In this document: positions 56,917-64,000 of the stretch, piece by piece | Position numbering within the stretch: position 1 is the first letter of the stretch | How the letters are laid out: each line of letters opens with the position of its first letter | Assembly (NCBI RefSeq): GCF_002884445.1 | Contig: NZ_KZ614144.1 | Coordinates: forward strand, 96,272 to 160,271 | Reading direction: 5' to 3' | Length of the DNA stretch: 64,000 nucleotides | Source: Paenibacillus castaneae | Lineage (GTDB): Bacteria > Bacillota > Bacilli > Paenibacillales > Paenibacillaceae | The notes under the pieces: generated by a model | What the model saw: the letters and a program-made list of their open reading frames with translations, nothing else | Databases searched by the model: none | What the model was told of the DNA's origin: nothing | Translations under genes and position numbers: made by a program

Positions 56917-58167
56917 ATGGAAAAATTAATGATACGCGGAGGACGGCCGCTTAGCGGTTCCGTTCAAATCAGCGGAGCAAAAAATAGTGCAGTCGCACTT
57001 GTACCTGCTGCTATATTAGCAGAATCAGAAGTTATTTTGGACAATTTGCCTTCGATTAGTGATGTGGCTGTTTATAGCGAGATTCTGCAAGAGCTCGGTG
57101 CTGTCGTTACTCGCGATGGCGATATGATGCGAATTGATCCTGCGGATCTTACCTCGAGACCGATGCCTAACGGAAAAGTGAAGCTATTGCGCGCTTCTTA
57201 TTATTTGATGGGCGCGATGCTCGGCAGATTCGGTGAGGCGATGATTGGGCTGCCTGGCGGCTGTAATTTTGAGCCAAGACCGATTGACCAGCACATTAAA
57301 GGCTTTGAGGCATTGGGCGCAACGGTAACGAATGAACATGGAGCTATTCGGATTTCCGCCAAGCAGCTGCGCGGCGCGAAAATTTATTTGGACGTGGCAA
57401 GTGTCGGAGCAACGATAAACATTATGCTGGCGGCTTCTCGGGCCCAAGGGTTAACCATTATCGAAAATGCGGCAAAAGAGCCTGAAATTATAGATGTAGC
57501 TACTCTTCTAAATGCCATGGGCGCAAAAATTAAAGGTGCCGGAACAGAGACGATTCGGATTGAAGGGGTCGACAGGATGCACGGCTGCCGCCATTCCATT
57601 ATTCCCGATCGAATTCAAGCAGGTACGTATATGATTATAGCAGCCGCAACTCGCGGCAATGTCCTCATTGACAATGTTATACCGAAGCACTTGGAAGCTA
57701 TGACGGCGAAGCTTGAAGAAATGGGTGTAGAAGTAATTGAGATGGATGAATCGATTCGAATAATCGGACGTTCTAATTACACTCCCATCGATGTGAAAGC
57801 TTTGGTCTACCCCGGTTTTCCAACCGATTTGCAATCCCCAATGACAACCTTGCTTACGCAAGCAGAAGGGGTCAGCATTTTAGCCGATTATGTATATGGG
57901 ACAAGATTTAAGCATGTACCGGAGCTCATGCGAATGGGAGCCAATATTCGCGTTGAGGGACGCTCGGCTATCATTGAAGGCGGCAAGCTTAATGCTGCTA
58001 AGGTTCGCGCGGCTGATTTGCGTGCAGGAGCAGCACTTGTAGTAGCTGCTTTGACCGTTGAGGATGGCGTAACCGAAATTACGGGTGTGGAATATATTGA
58101 CCGCGGTTATGATAATCTAGTGGAAAATCTTCGCCTGCTAGGCGCAGATGTATGGCGTGAGACATAA
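56917..58167 (+). CDS. murA: UDP-N-acetylglucosamine 1-carboxyvinyltransferase (MurA2/MurZ)
   Basis: Catalyses the first committed step of peptidoglycan precursor synthesis with phosphoenolpyruvate. A 416-residue protein with inside-out alpha/beta repeat domains. The catalytic Cys is in [39 protein letters not shown] start is [18 protein letters not shown]. It lies upstream of rho, the place of murZ (MurAB) in Bacillus. The GGGAGG site precedes ATG 56917. Confidence 0.95.
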   Translation: MEKLMIRGGRPLSGSVQISGAKNSAVALVPAAILAESEVILDNLPSISDVAVYSEILQELGAVVTRDGDMMRIDPADLTSRPMPNGKVKLLRASYYLMGAMLGRFGEAMIGLPGGCNFEPRPIDQHIKGFEALGATVTNEHGAIRISAKQLRGAKIYLDVASVGATINIMLAASRAQGLTIIENAAKEPEIIDVATLLNAMGAKIKGAGTETIRIEGVDRMHGCRHSIIPDRIQAGTYMIIAAATRGNVLIDNVIPKHLEAMTAKLEEMGVEVIEMDESIRIIGRSNYTPIDVKALVYPGFPTDLQSPMTTLLTQAEGVSILADYVYGTRFKHVPELMRMGANIRVEGRSAIIEGGKLNAAKVRAADLRAGAALVVAALTVEDGVTEITGVEYIDRGYDNLVENLRLLGADVWRET

Positions 58168-58298
58168 GTTTTCTTAGGAAAATGGATTTGGCGATGCAGA
58201 CGCTGTGGAATAGACGGCGTCTAATTCGGCAATGATGGATATCAGGCATTTAAAACTATTAAAAACTCATAATGAAAACTGAATAAAGTGGTGAGAAT

Positions 58299-59633
58299 AT
58301 GACAGATCTTCAAATCGCCGATTTAGAAGAATTGAAATTGACCGAGTTGTACAAACTAGCGAAGCAATTTCAAGTTCCCTACTACGGCACACTTAAGAAA
58401 AAAGAACTAATATTCGCTATTTTGCGTGCGCAAGCGGAGAAAAGCGGCCTTATGTTTATGGAAGGCGTGCTTGATATTTTGTCAGAGGGCTTCGGATTTC
58501 TACGGCCTATTAACTATTTGCCAAGCAAAGAAGATATTTATATCTCGGCTTCACAAATTCGCAGATTTGACCTACGGAGCGGTGATCTCGTATCAGGCAA
58601 ATGCCGGCCGCCGAAAGAAAATGAGCGTTATTTCGGATTGCTCCAGGTAAATGCCGTCAATGGCGAAAACCCTGAAACGGCATCTGAACGTCTACATTTC
58701 CCTGCGCTTACTCCTCTTTATCCAGAAAAGAAGCTGGTGCTTGAGACGACGCAGTCGAAGCTTTCCACTCGTATGATGGACTTGCTTGCACCCGTCGGGC
58801 TTGGACAACGCGGATTGATCGTTGCGCCTCCCAAAACAGGTAAAACCTTGCTTCTCAAGGAAATCGCCCACAGCATTTCAGAAAACCGGCCTGATATCAA
58901 ATTGTTTGTTCTGCTCATTGATGAACGCCCCGAGGAAGTTACGGATATGCAGCGCTCTGTTAAAGGAGAGGTTATTGCCTCGACATTCGATGAGCTGCCG
59001 GAAAATCATATTAAGGTTGCTGAGCTTGTACTGGAGAGAGCGCTTCGCCTTGTAGAGCATAAGAAAGATGTTGTCATCTTGATGGATAGTATTACGCGTC
59101 TTGCGAGAGCGTATAACTTGGTTATTCCTCCATCTGGCCGGACACTCAGCGGCGGTATTGATCCAGCTGCGTTCCATCGCCCGAAACGGTTTTTTGGGTC
59201 TGCGCGCAACGTGGAAGAGGGCGGAAGCTTAACCATACTGGCAACTGCATTAATTGAAACAGGTTCGCGTATGGATGATATTATATATGAAGAATTTAAA
59301 GGTACGGGCAATATGGAGCTTCATCTTGACCGCAAGCTGTCTGAACGCCGTATTTTCCCTGCTCTTGATCTGCGCAGATCGGGAACGAGACGCGAGGAAA
59401 TGCTGCTGACGAAGGAAGAGCTTGATAAAGTTTGGGCCATTCGCAGAAACATGACAGATACACCTGATTATGTTGATAATTTCTTGAAGAAACTAAAGGA
59501 CAGCGAGAACAACGAGCAGTTTCTTATGTCCCTTGATACAACGCCAGAAGTGAAACCAGAGCGGTCCGCTATGAAAAGCAATACTTCAACGGCGAGCAGA
59601 CGACCTGCGCCTAGAACGACGCAAGGGTCGTAA
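58299..59633 (+). CDS. rho: Transcription termination factor Rho
   Basis: A 444-residue RNA-dependent ATPase hexamer. N-terminal helix bundle (LEELKLTELYKLAKQFQVPYYG), RNA-binding cold-shock domain (GFGFLRPINYLPSKEDIYIS), Walker A APPKTGKTLLLKEIA and Walker B region VVILMDSITRLARAYN, then the R-loop and Q-loop regions. A 25-residue Ser/Thr/Arg-rich C-terminal tail is extra. The starting ATG is preceded by GTGGTGAGAAT. Confidence 0.97.
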   Translation: MTDLQIADLEELKLTELYKLAKQFQVPYYGTLKKKELIFAILRAQAEKSGLMFMEGVLDILSEGFGFLRPINYLPSKEDIYISASQIRRFDLRSGDLVSGKCRPPKENERYFGLLQVNAVNGENPETASERLHFPALTPLYPEKKLVLETTQSKLSTRMMDLLAPVGLGQRGLIVAPPKTGKTLLLKEIAHSISENRPDIKLFVLLIDERPEEVTDMQRSVKGEVIASTFDELPENHIKVAELVLERALRLVEHKKDVVILMDSITRLARAYNLVIPPSGRTLSGGIDPAAFHRPKRFFGSARNVEEGGSLTILATALIETGSRMDDIIYEEFKGTGNMELHLDRKLSERRIFPALDLRRSGTRREEMLLTKEELDKVWAIRRNMTDTPDYVDNFLKKLKDSENNEQFLMSLDTTPEVKPERSAMKSNTSTASRRPAPRTTQGS

Positions 59634-59654
59634 GACCGCTGGAAGGAGAACAAC

Positions 59655-60917
59655 ATGAATCTCGTATATGCGGATGAACACGGAAATGTATTTGATCATC
59701 CTAATTTTGTTGCTTTGGGAAGAAGCGGCGATATGATCGTCGAAATTATGGATGATGAATTGATTCCTCTGCCTAATGGAGCAACGTTAGTCAGTCTGCC
59801 ATTCACAAGACCAATCGGTCTGAATCCAGATACAGGTGAGATGCAGGTCATACAAGGCGGCGCGCAGGCAGTTGGTGCCTTGCTGCCGCAAGGCTTCACG
59901 CGTCTATGCTTGCCGGGATATGTCAAAGCGGATAAGAACGAAAAGCTTCCGTTATTTGGCTATACGGCTGTTGTCTGGAAGGATGGCGGCTTTTATGTGA
60001 CGGCTGAGCAATCAGATGATCCTGAAAGATGGGATCCGCTTAATTGCGATCGCGGCGAACTTGGCATACAGGTGGAGCGTTTGCTTGCCAAATATCCAGA
60101 AAATCGCTTGTACAAGCATCTGTCCAATTGTGCGCTTGGGTATGAATGTCTTACATCTTCCAACACGTTTCTTGGACGCTGGGAAGGCGCTGTGCCTGTG
60201 TCGTATTCTTGTAATGCAGGCTGCTTTGGTTGTATTTCTGAACAGCCGGATGATAGTGGTTTCGTAGCTCCTCAGACAAGGATGAACTTCAAGCCGACGG
60301 TGGATGAAGTGGTTGAGATTATGCTGGAGCATTTACGCAAGCCGGAATCGATCATCAGCTTCGGCCAAGGCTGTGAAGGCGAGCCCTCGACCCAAGCGAA
60401 AATCATCGTTGAAGCGATACAGCGCGTGCGCAGTCAGACTTCCCTTGGTTATATCAATATAAATACCAATGCTGGATTAACTGATTTCATGCGGGCGATC
60501 GTTGATGCCGGTCTCAACCTGATGCGTGTTAGTACGATAAGTGCGCTTGATGATCACTATAATGCATATTACAAGCCGCGTGGATACACACTGAAAAATG
60601 TTGAGAAGTCGCTTAAATATGCAACTGATAATGGTGTATATACCTCGATTAACTATTTGATATTCCCAGGGGTTACAGACCGCGAGGAAGAAATTGAAGC
60701 TATGATTGGGTTTGTGAAACGTACGGGCCTTAAACTCATCCAGATGCGGAATTTGAATATTGATCCTGAAAGCTACTTGGCGATCATACCAAAGGCACAG
60801 GGAGAAATTTATGGAATGAAGCAAATGCTTGAGATTTTCCGTGATGAGCTGCCTGATGTAGTGATTGGTTCGTACACACATGTCCCGCCTGCATCCATGC
60901 TTCGCACTTTAAGGTAA
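59655..60917 (+). CDS. Radical SAM protein of unknown function between rho and rpmE
   Basis: A 420-residue protein. The radical SAM cluster motif CNAGCFGC (about residues 185-192) fits CX3CX2C, followed by IISFGQGCEGEPSTQ and the SAM-binding barrel. The N-terminal 175 residues form a separate domain (VYADEHGNVFDHPNFVALG..., QVIQGGAQAVGALLPQGFTRLCLPGY). GGAAGGAGAAC precedes ATG 59655, 22 nt after rho, so it is likely co-transcribed with rho. Substrate unknown. Confidence 0.85.
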   Translation: MNLVYADEHGNVFDHPNFVALGRSGDMIVEIMDDELIPLPNGATLVSLPFTRPIGLNPDTGEMQVIQGGAQAVGALLPQGFTRLCLPGYVKADKNEKLPLFGYTAVVWKDGGFYVTAEQSDDPERWDPLNCDRGELGIQVERLLAKYPENRLYKHLSNCALGYECLTSSNTFLGRWEGAVPVSYSCNAGCFGCISEQPDDSGFVAPQTRMNFKPTVDEVVEIMLEHLRKPESIISFGQGCEGEPSTQAKIIVEAIQRVRSQTSLGYININTNAGLTDFMRAIVDAGLNLMRVSTISALDDHYNAYYKPRGYTLKNVEKSLKYATDNGVYTSINYLIFPGVTDREEEIEAMIGFVKRTGLKLIQMRNLNIDPESYLAIIPKAQGEIYGMKQMLEIFRDELPDVVIGSYTHVPPASMLRTLR

Positions 60918-61042
60918 ATTTCGTAAATAGCAACATATGAGAGATTATTCATTGCAACAGCAAAACAGTTCGTGCTATAATCCGATATGTGCGATTTAAC
61001 TCTGGGTCCGCATGCGATTCAGGGCAGAAAGAGGTGAACGAG

Positions 61043-61240
61043 ATGAAACAAGCTATTCATCCGACATACCACGTCATTACAGCAACTTGCGCTTGTGGAA
61101 ATTCCTTTGAGACAGGTTCGATTAAACCGAGCCTTCGCGTAGAGGTTTGCTCCCAATGCCACCCATTCTACACGGGTAAGCAAAAGTTCCTGGATGCCGG
61201 CGGCCGCGTCGACCGTTTCAAGAAGAAATACGGTATCTAA
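61043..61240 (+). CDS. rpmE: 50S ribosomal protein L31 (zinc-binding form)
   Basis: A 65-residue ribosomal protein. Zinc ligands are in [12 protein letters not shown] and [32 protein letters not shown], so this is the C+ (zinc) form. AGAGGTGA precedes ATG 61043; an upstream start at 60989 is in frame but not needed. Followed by a terminator. Confidence 0.95.
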   Translation: MKQAIHPTYHVITATCACGNSFETGSIKPSLRVEVCSQCHPFYTGKQKFLDAGGRVDRFKKKYGI

Positions 61241-61280
61241 TCCTACAAATCATTCCGCCTTTATTTGGCAGAATACAAGA

Positions 61281-61322
61281 GCCTCCCTCAGCCATCCTAT
61301 TGGATAGAAGGGAGGTTTTTTG
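61281..61322 (+). terminator. rpmE terminator whose right arm contains the next gene's ribosome site
   Basis: GCCTCCCT pairs with AGGGAGGTT via an inner TCC/GGA stem; TTTTTT follows. GGAGG at 61311-61315, the only ribosome site for the next gene, lies in the right arm. Confidence 0.8.
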
Positions 61323-61323
61323 A

Positions 61324-61737
61324 TTGCATGACAAAGGATTGAAGCAAAGAAATGCTTGGCACTTAAAATGGATGCCGCTTCTATTGCTTTGCTTATTTGC
61401 ATTAATTGCAGGGGGCTGCGGCAGCAGCAAAGACGAGCATACGAGGACGTATGGTCATGATGGATATATGGGCTACTCGAACAGCAACCCTAACTTACCT
61501 GGACGGCATATGGCCTTGAATTATGAATCAGATGGAAATATGGTTAATACGGTGCTGAAGCCGCTTAGTGGCATTGAGCGCACGCAAGTTTATTTCAACG
61601 GCACAACGATGTATGTGACGTTGAAGGTTAATAAAAACCTTTCCGCTGCTCAGGTCAAAGAGCTTCGGACGAAAGCGGAAAACATTGTTCAACATAATAT
61701 GCAAAGATACAAAGTGCATGTAAAAACAAAAAAGTAA
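61324..61737 (+). CDS. YhcN/YlaJ-type sporulation lipoprotein
   Basis: A 137-residue lipoprotein. A hydrophobic signal (WMPLLLLCLFALIAGGC) with lipobox Cys near residue 32 is followed by a Gly/Tyr-rich segment (TYGHDGYMGYSNSNP) and a YhcN/YlaJ-type fold (LSGIERTQVYFNGTTMYVTLKV, AAQVKELRTKAENIVQHNM, YKVHVKTK). Homologues are forespore inner-membrane proteins. It starts at TTG 61324, 8 nt after the GGAGG that is part of the rpmE terminator. Confidence 0.82.
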   Translation: MHDKGLKQRNAWHLKWMPLLLLCLFALIAGGCGSSKDEHTRTYGHDGYMGYSNSNPNLPGRHMALNYESDGNMVNTVLKPLSGIERTQVYFNGTTMYVTLKVNKNLSAAQVKELRTKAENIVQHNMQRYKVHVKTKK

Positions 61738-61770
61738 TGAGTTAAATATATAAATTCCAATAACCTGAAG

Positions 61771-61799
61771 TTGCGCTTTCTAGCGGAATCGGCTATACT
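61771..61799 (+). promoter_or_regulatory. SRP RNA promoter
   Basis: TTGCGC, 17 bp, TATACT, ending 6 bp before the predicted 5' end of the RNA. One mismatch in the -10 and two in the -35. Confidence 0.75.
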
Positions 61800-61805
61800 T
61801 ATTTT

Positions 61806-62078
61806 TGCCGTGCTAGATGGGGAGGTAGCGGTGCCCTGTAACTCGCAATCCGCTGTAGCGAGGTTGAATTCCTACTTGAGGTTATGCCGATGTAGGGTCT
61901 TGGCACTTGTGAGCAGTGTTGACAGTTGGGTCCTCCGCAATGGACGTTTGTGAACCCGGTCAGGTCCGGAAGGAAGCAGCCATAAGCAAATTAGTTCATG
62001 TGCCGGGGGAGTGCCTGACTCGAGCTGTAGTACAAGGATGTCGCCTGGGTCGCATTTATCAGGAGTAGGTGCACGGTA
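61806..62078 (+). ncRNA. ffs: Signal recognition particle RNA, Bacillus long type
   Basis: About 273 nt. The conserved Alu-domain start GCTAGATGGGGAGGTAGCGG and the SRP54-binding loop region GTCAGGTCCGGAAGGAAGCAG are readable. The ends pair: GCCGTGC (61807-61813) with GCACGGT (62071-62077). It has the Alu domain of Gram-positive 6S-like SRP RNA, unlike the short E. coli form. It lies upstream of dnaX as in Bacillus. Confidence 0.95.
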
Positions 62079-62113
62079 CTAAAATTTTCATTTTAATAAC
62101 CAACAACAAACGT

Positions 62114-62170
62114 AGCACCTGTGTACGCTGTTCGATTTTTTAGTCGGAATTAGCGAATGCAGGTGTTTTT
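62114..62170 (+). terminator. SRP RNA terminator
   Basis: GCACCTG pairs with CAGGTGT and an inner CGCT/AGCG stem is present; TTTTT follows. Confidence 0.8.
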
Positions 62171-62218
62171 GTTTGCAAATCTTTCGATCTTATTGGGGAA
62201 AGAAGGGCAAAAGAAGTT

Positions 62219-62245
62219 TTGCTTGCCTCATAGTTGTTGTATAAT
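62219..62245 (+). promoter_or_regulatory. dnaX promoter candidate
   Basis: TTGCTT, 15 bp, then a perfect TATAAT (62240-62245), 58 bp upstream of the dnaX start. The spacing is short, so this is a candidate. Confidence 0.5.
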
Positions 62246-62302
62246 AAGGATTAGAAAATAAAATTAATGCAATTAAATGGCAACATGAAAGGAAAGGTCT
62301 GC

Positions 62303-64000
62303 GTGTCACATATCGCTTTATACCGAGCCTGGCGTCCGCAGACGTTTCAGGACATGGTTGGTCAACGACATATTATACAAACACTCCAAAATTCCATTCG
62401 AGAGCAGCGCGTATCCCATGCTTATCTTTTCAACGGTCCTCGGGGAACAGGGAAAACAAGTGCAGCGAAAATTTTAGCGAAAGCGGTTAACTGTGAAAGA
62501 GGCCCGGCAGAGGAGCCTTGTAATGAATGTGATGCTTGCATAGGAATTACCGCGGGACATATTATGGATGTAATTGAAATTGATGCTGCTTCCAATCGAG
62601 GTATCGATGAAATTCGTGATATTCGTGATAAAGTCCGGTATGCCCCTTCTGAAGTGCGGTTCAAGGTTTATATTATAGATGAGGTACATATGCTTACGGC
62701 TGAGGCGTTTAATGCCTTGCTCAAGACATTGGAGGAGCCACCGGGGCATGTGATCTTTATCTTGGCGACTACTGAACCTCATAAGCTCCCTGCGACGATT
62801 ATTTCACGCTGTCAGCGATTTGACTTTCGCCAGGTTTCTCTTGAAGAGCAAACGGAGCATTTGTTAAAGATTTGTACTGAAGAAGGCATTCAAGCTGATG
62901 AGGATGCAATAGCTTATATTGCGAGACTGTCAGAAGGTGGTATGCGTGATGCCATCAGCTTGCTCGAGCAGGTTTCTGCGTTCGCCGGAGGCAGTATTAC
63001 TCTTGAAGCGGCTGTAGATGTAACGGGAGGAATGGCGGCTGATCATTTCTATTCCTTAGCCGAGGCTGTTAAGGATCGTAATGTAGCAGCGGTCATGCCG
63101 TTAGTCGAAAACTTGATGCAGGCTGGCAAGAGCGCAGATAAATGTATGGAAAACCTAATTTATTATTTCCGTGATTTGCTCGTTCTGAAGCTGGCGCCGC
63201 AGGGCGGGGCCGTTACGGAACGTGTGGTTGACCCGGAAAGATTCCGCCAGATGGCGGACTCCTTCTCTTCCGAGCGGCTATTTGCGATGATCGACACGCT
63301 TAATCGTTATCAGGTTGAGCTCAAGCATGCTTCACAGCCTCAAACGCTATTTGAAGTCGCATTAATGAAGCTTTGTACATTAAGCGAGGATCAGGCTGCT
63401 GGTGGAACCTCATCGAATAGTGCCGCTGCTTCAGCGGCACCGGCCGAGGTTAATCTTTTGCGACAGCAGATAGAAGCATTGGAACGCAAATTGGAGCAGG
63501 CTATGCAGAATGGGCTTGCAGCCTCTGCCAACCCGGCTTCGGCTGAGAGCTCTGCTCGTCAACCGGCTGCTCGTTCTAATGCCGTTCGCAGCTCCTTTGG
63601 AGGCAGTTCAGGAGGAATAGCGCGATCAGCTGTTAAGCTTGACGCCTATCTGGCGGCGGCAGGAAGTCCGGAATTCAATCAGTATCGAATGAAATGGAAT
63701 GATGTGCTTCAGGGCGTGAAAGAAGCCAAAATAACCGTTCATGCATGGTTGAAGGATGGAGAACCTGTTGCAGCTGCCAATGATTCGATTCTCGTTGGTT
63801 TCAAAAATACAATGCATCGAGAAACAACCGAGAAACAGGCAAATCGTGATATTATAGAGAAGGTCATGCAGTCTGTGCTTGGCAGTCCAATACGACTTGT
63901 TACCGTTATGCTGAAGGATTGGCAAGCAGCAGCAGCAGGCGCCAGTACGCAGCAAACGGAAACTCTTCAGCTAGAGCCTGAGTCTGCAGAAGTTTCGCAA
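62303..64000 (+). CDS. dnaX: DNA polymerase III subunits gamma/tau DnaX (cut by window edge)
   Basis: 566 codons are open to the right edge; the stop lies outside. The clamp-loader AAA+ domain is clear: Walker A NGPRGTGKTSAAK, a zinc module CNECDAC with a Cys eight residues earlier, Walker B VYIIDEVHML, and sensor 1 region PHKLPATIISRCQRFDFR. A Ser/Ala-rich linker follows. GTG 62303 follows AAGGAAAGG. SRP RNA lies just upstream, as in Bacillus. Confidence 0.95.
   Translation, partial: MSHIALYRAWRPQTFQDMVGQRHIIQTLQNSIREQRVSHAYLFNGPRGTGKTSAAKILAKAVNCERGPAEEPCNECDACIGITAGHIMDVIEIDAASNRGIDEIRDIRDKVRYAPSEVRFKVYIIDEVHMLTAEAFNALLKTLEEPPGHVIFILATTEPHKLPATIISRCQRFDFRQVSLEEQTEHLLKICTEEGIQADEDAIAYIARLSEGGMRDAISLLEQVSAFAGGSITLEAAVDVTGGMAADHFYSLAEAVKDRNVAAVMPLVENLMQAGKSADKCMENLIYYFRDLLVLKLAPQGGAVTERVVDPERFRQMADSFSSERLFAMIDTLNRYQVELKHASQPQTLFEVALMKLCTLSEDQAAGGTSSNSAAASAAPAEVNLLRQQIEALERKLEQAMQNGLAASANPASAESSARQPAARSNAVRSSFGGSSGGIARSAVKLDAYLAAAGSPEFNQYRMKWNDVLQGVKEAKITVHAWLKDGEPVAAANDSILVGFKNTMHRETTEKQANRDIIEKVMQSVLGSPIRLVTVMLKDWQAAAAGASTQQTETLQLEPESAEVSQ

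Overview
The window looks like chromosomal DNA of a spore-forming Bacillota, most likely Paenibacillus or a close relative. The evidence is Spo0F with a sigma-H-type promoter, a Spo0E-family phosphatase, a Kin-type sporulation kinase, a BclA-like collagen protein, a c-di-AMP (ydaO) riboswitch, a long Bacillus-type SRP RNA, and the gene order speE-speB / ywiB-argS / rpoE-pyrG-spo0F / murA-rho-rpmE, much as in Bacillus subtilis but without fbaA between spo0F and murA. Both window edges cut genes: deoD on the left and dnaX on the right.

1-8.7 kb is a purine nucleoside salvage block: deoD, a Crp/Fnr-type regulator with a perfect TGTGA-N6-TCACA site between it and deoD, deoB, a four-gene nucleoside ABC importer (nupNOPQ-like) and an NCS2 purine permease. 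8.8-14.5 kb has a GAF/HD-GYP protein and a surface-glycoprotein locus: a small helical protein, a 963-residue collagen-like protein with seven inserted beta modules, and a glycosyltransferase.

14.5-21.3 kb is a six-gene minus-strand operon that I consider the most novel part: an ATP-grasp ligase, a second MurE-like ligase (DNPK instead of DNPR), an AsnB-type amidotransferase, an anchored C39 peptidase with a prealbumin-like domain, an Asp/Glu racemase and a 66-residue protein. It resembles a pathway that builds and amidates a peptidoglycan-like peptide branch.

21.3-31.2 kb holds a Spo0E-like gene with a Spo0A-type promoter candidate, tadA, a sporulation-type kinase behind six DnaA-box-like sites, an NAD(P)-binding protein that appears to start at CTG, rluF, motAB, an acetyltransferase, an MFS carrier, and an NlpC/P60 hydrolase under a c-di-AMP riboswitch. 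31.2-38.9 kb holds a 52-bp tandem repeat, an M1 metallopeptidase, a YwhD protein and an ECF sigma/anti-sigma operon whose sigma gene appears to start at ATT.

38.9-46.6 kb holds the aa3-type quinol oxidase operon (qoxABCD), a class A PBP and a 330-bp MITE-like element. 46.6-64 kb is housekeeping: polyamine synthesis, a DNA glycosylase, argS, an S8 protease, RNA polymerase delta, CTP synthase with an attenuator leader, spo0F, murA, rho, a radical SAM protein, L31, a YhcN/YlaJ-type lipoprotein, SRP RNA and dnaX. Several regulatory signals here (pyrG, spo0F, speE, murA leader, rpmE terminator) can be read directly.
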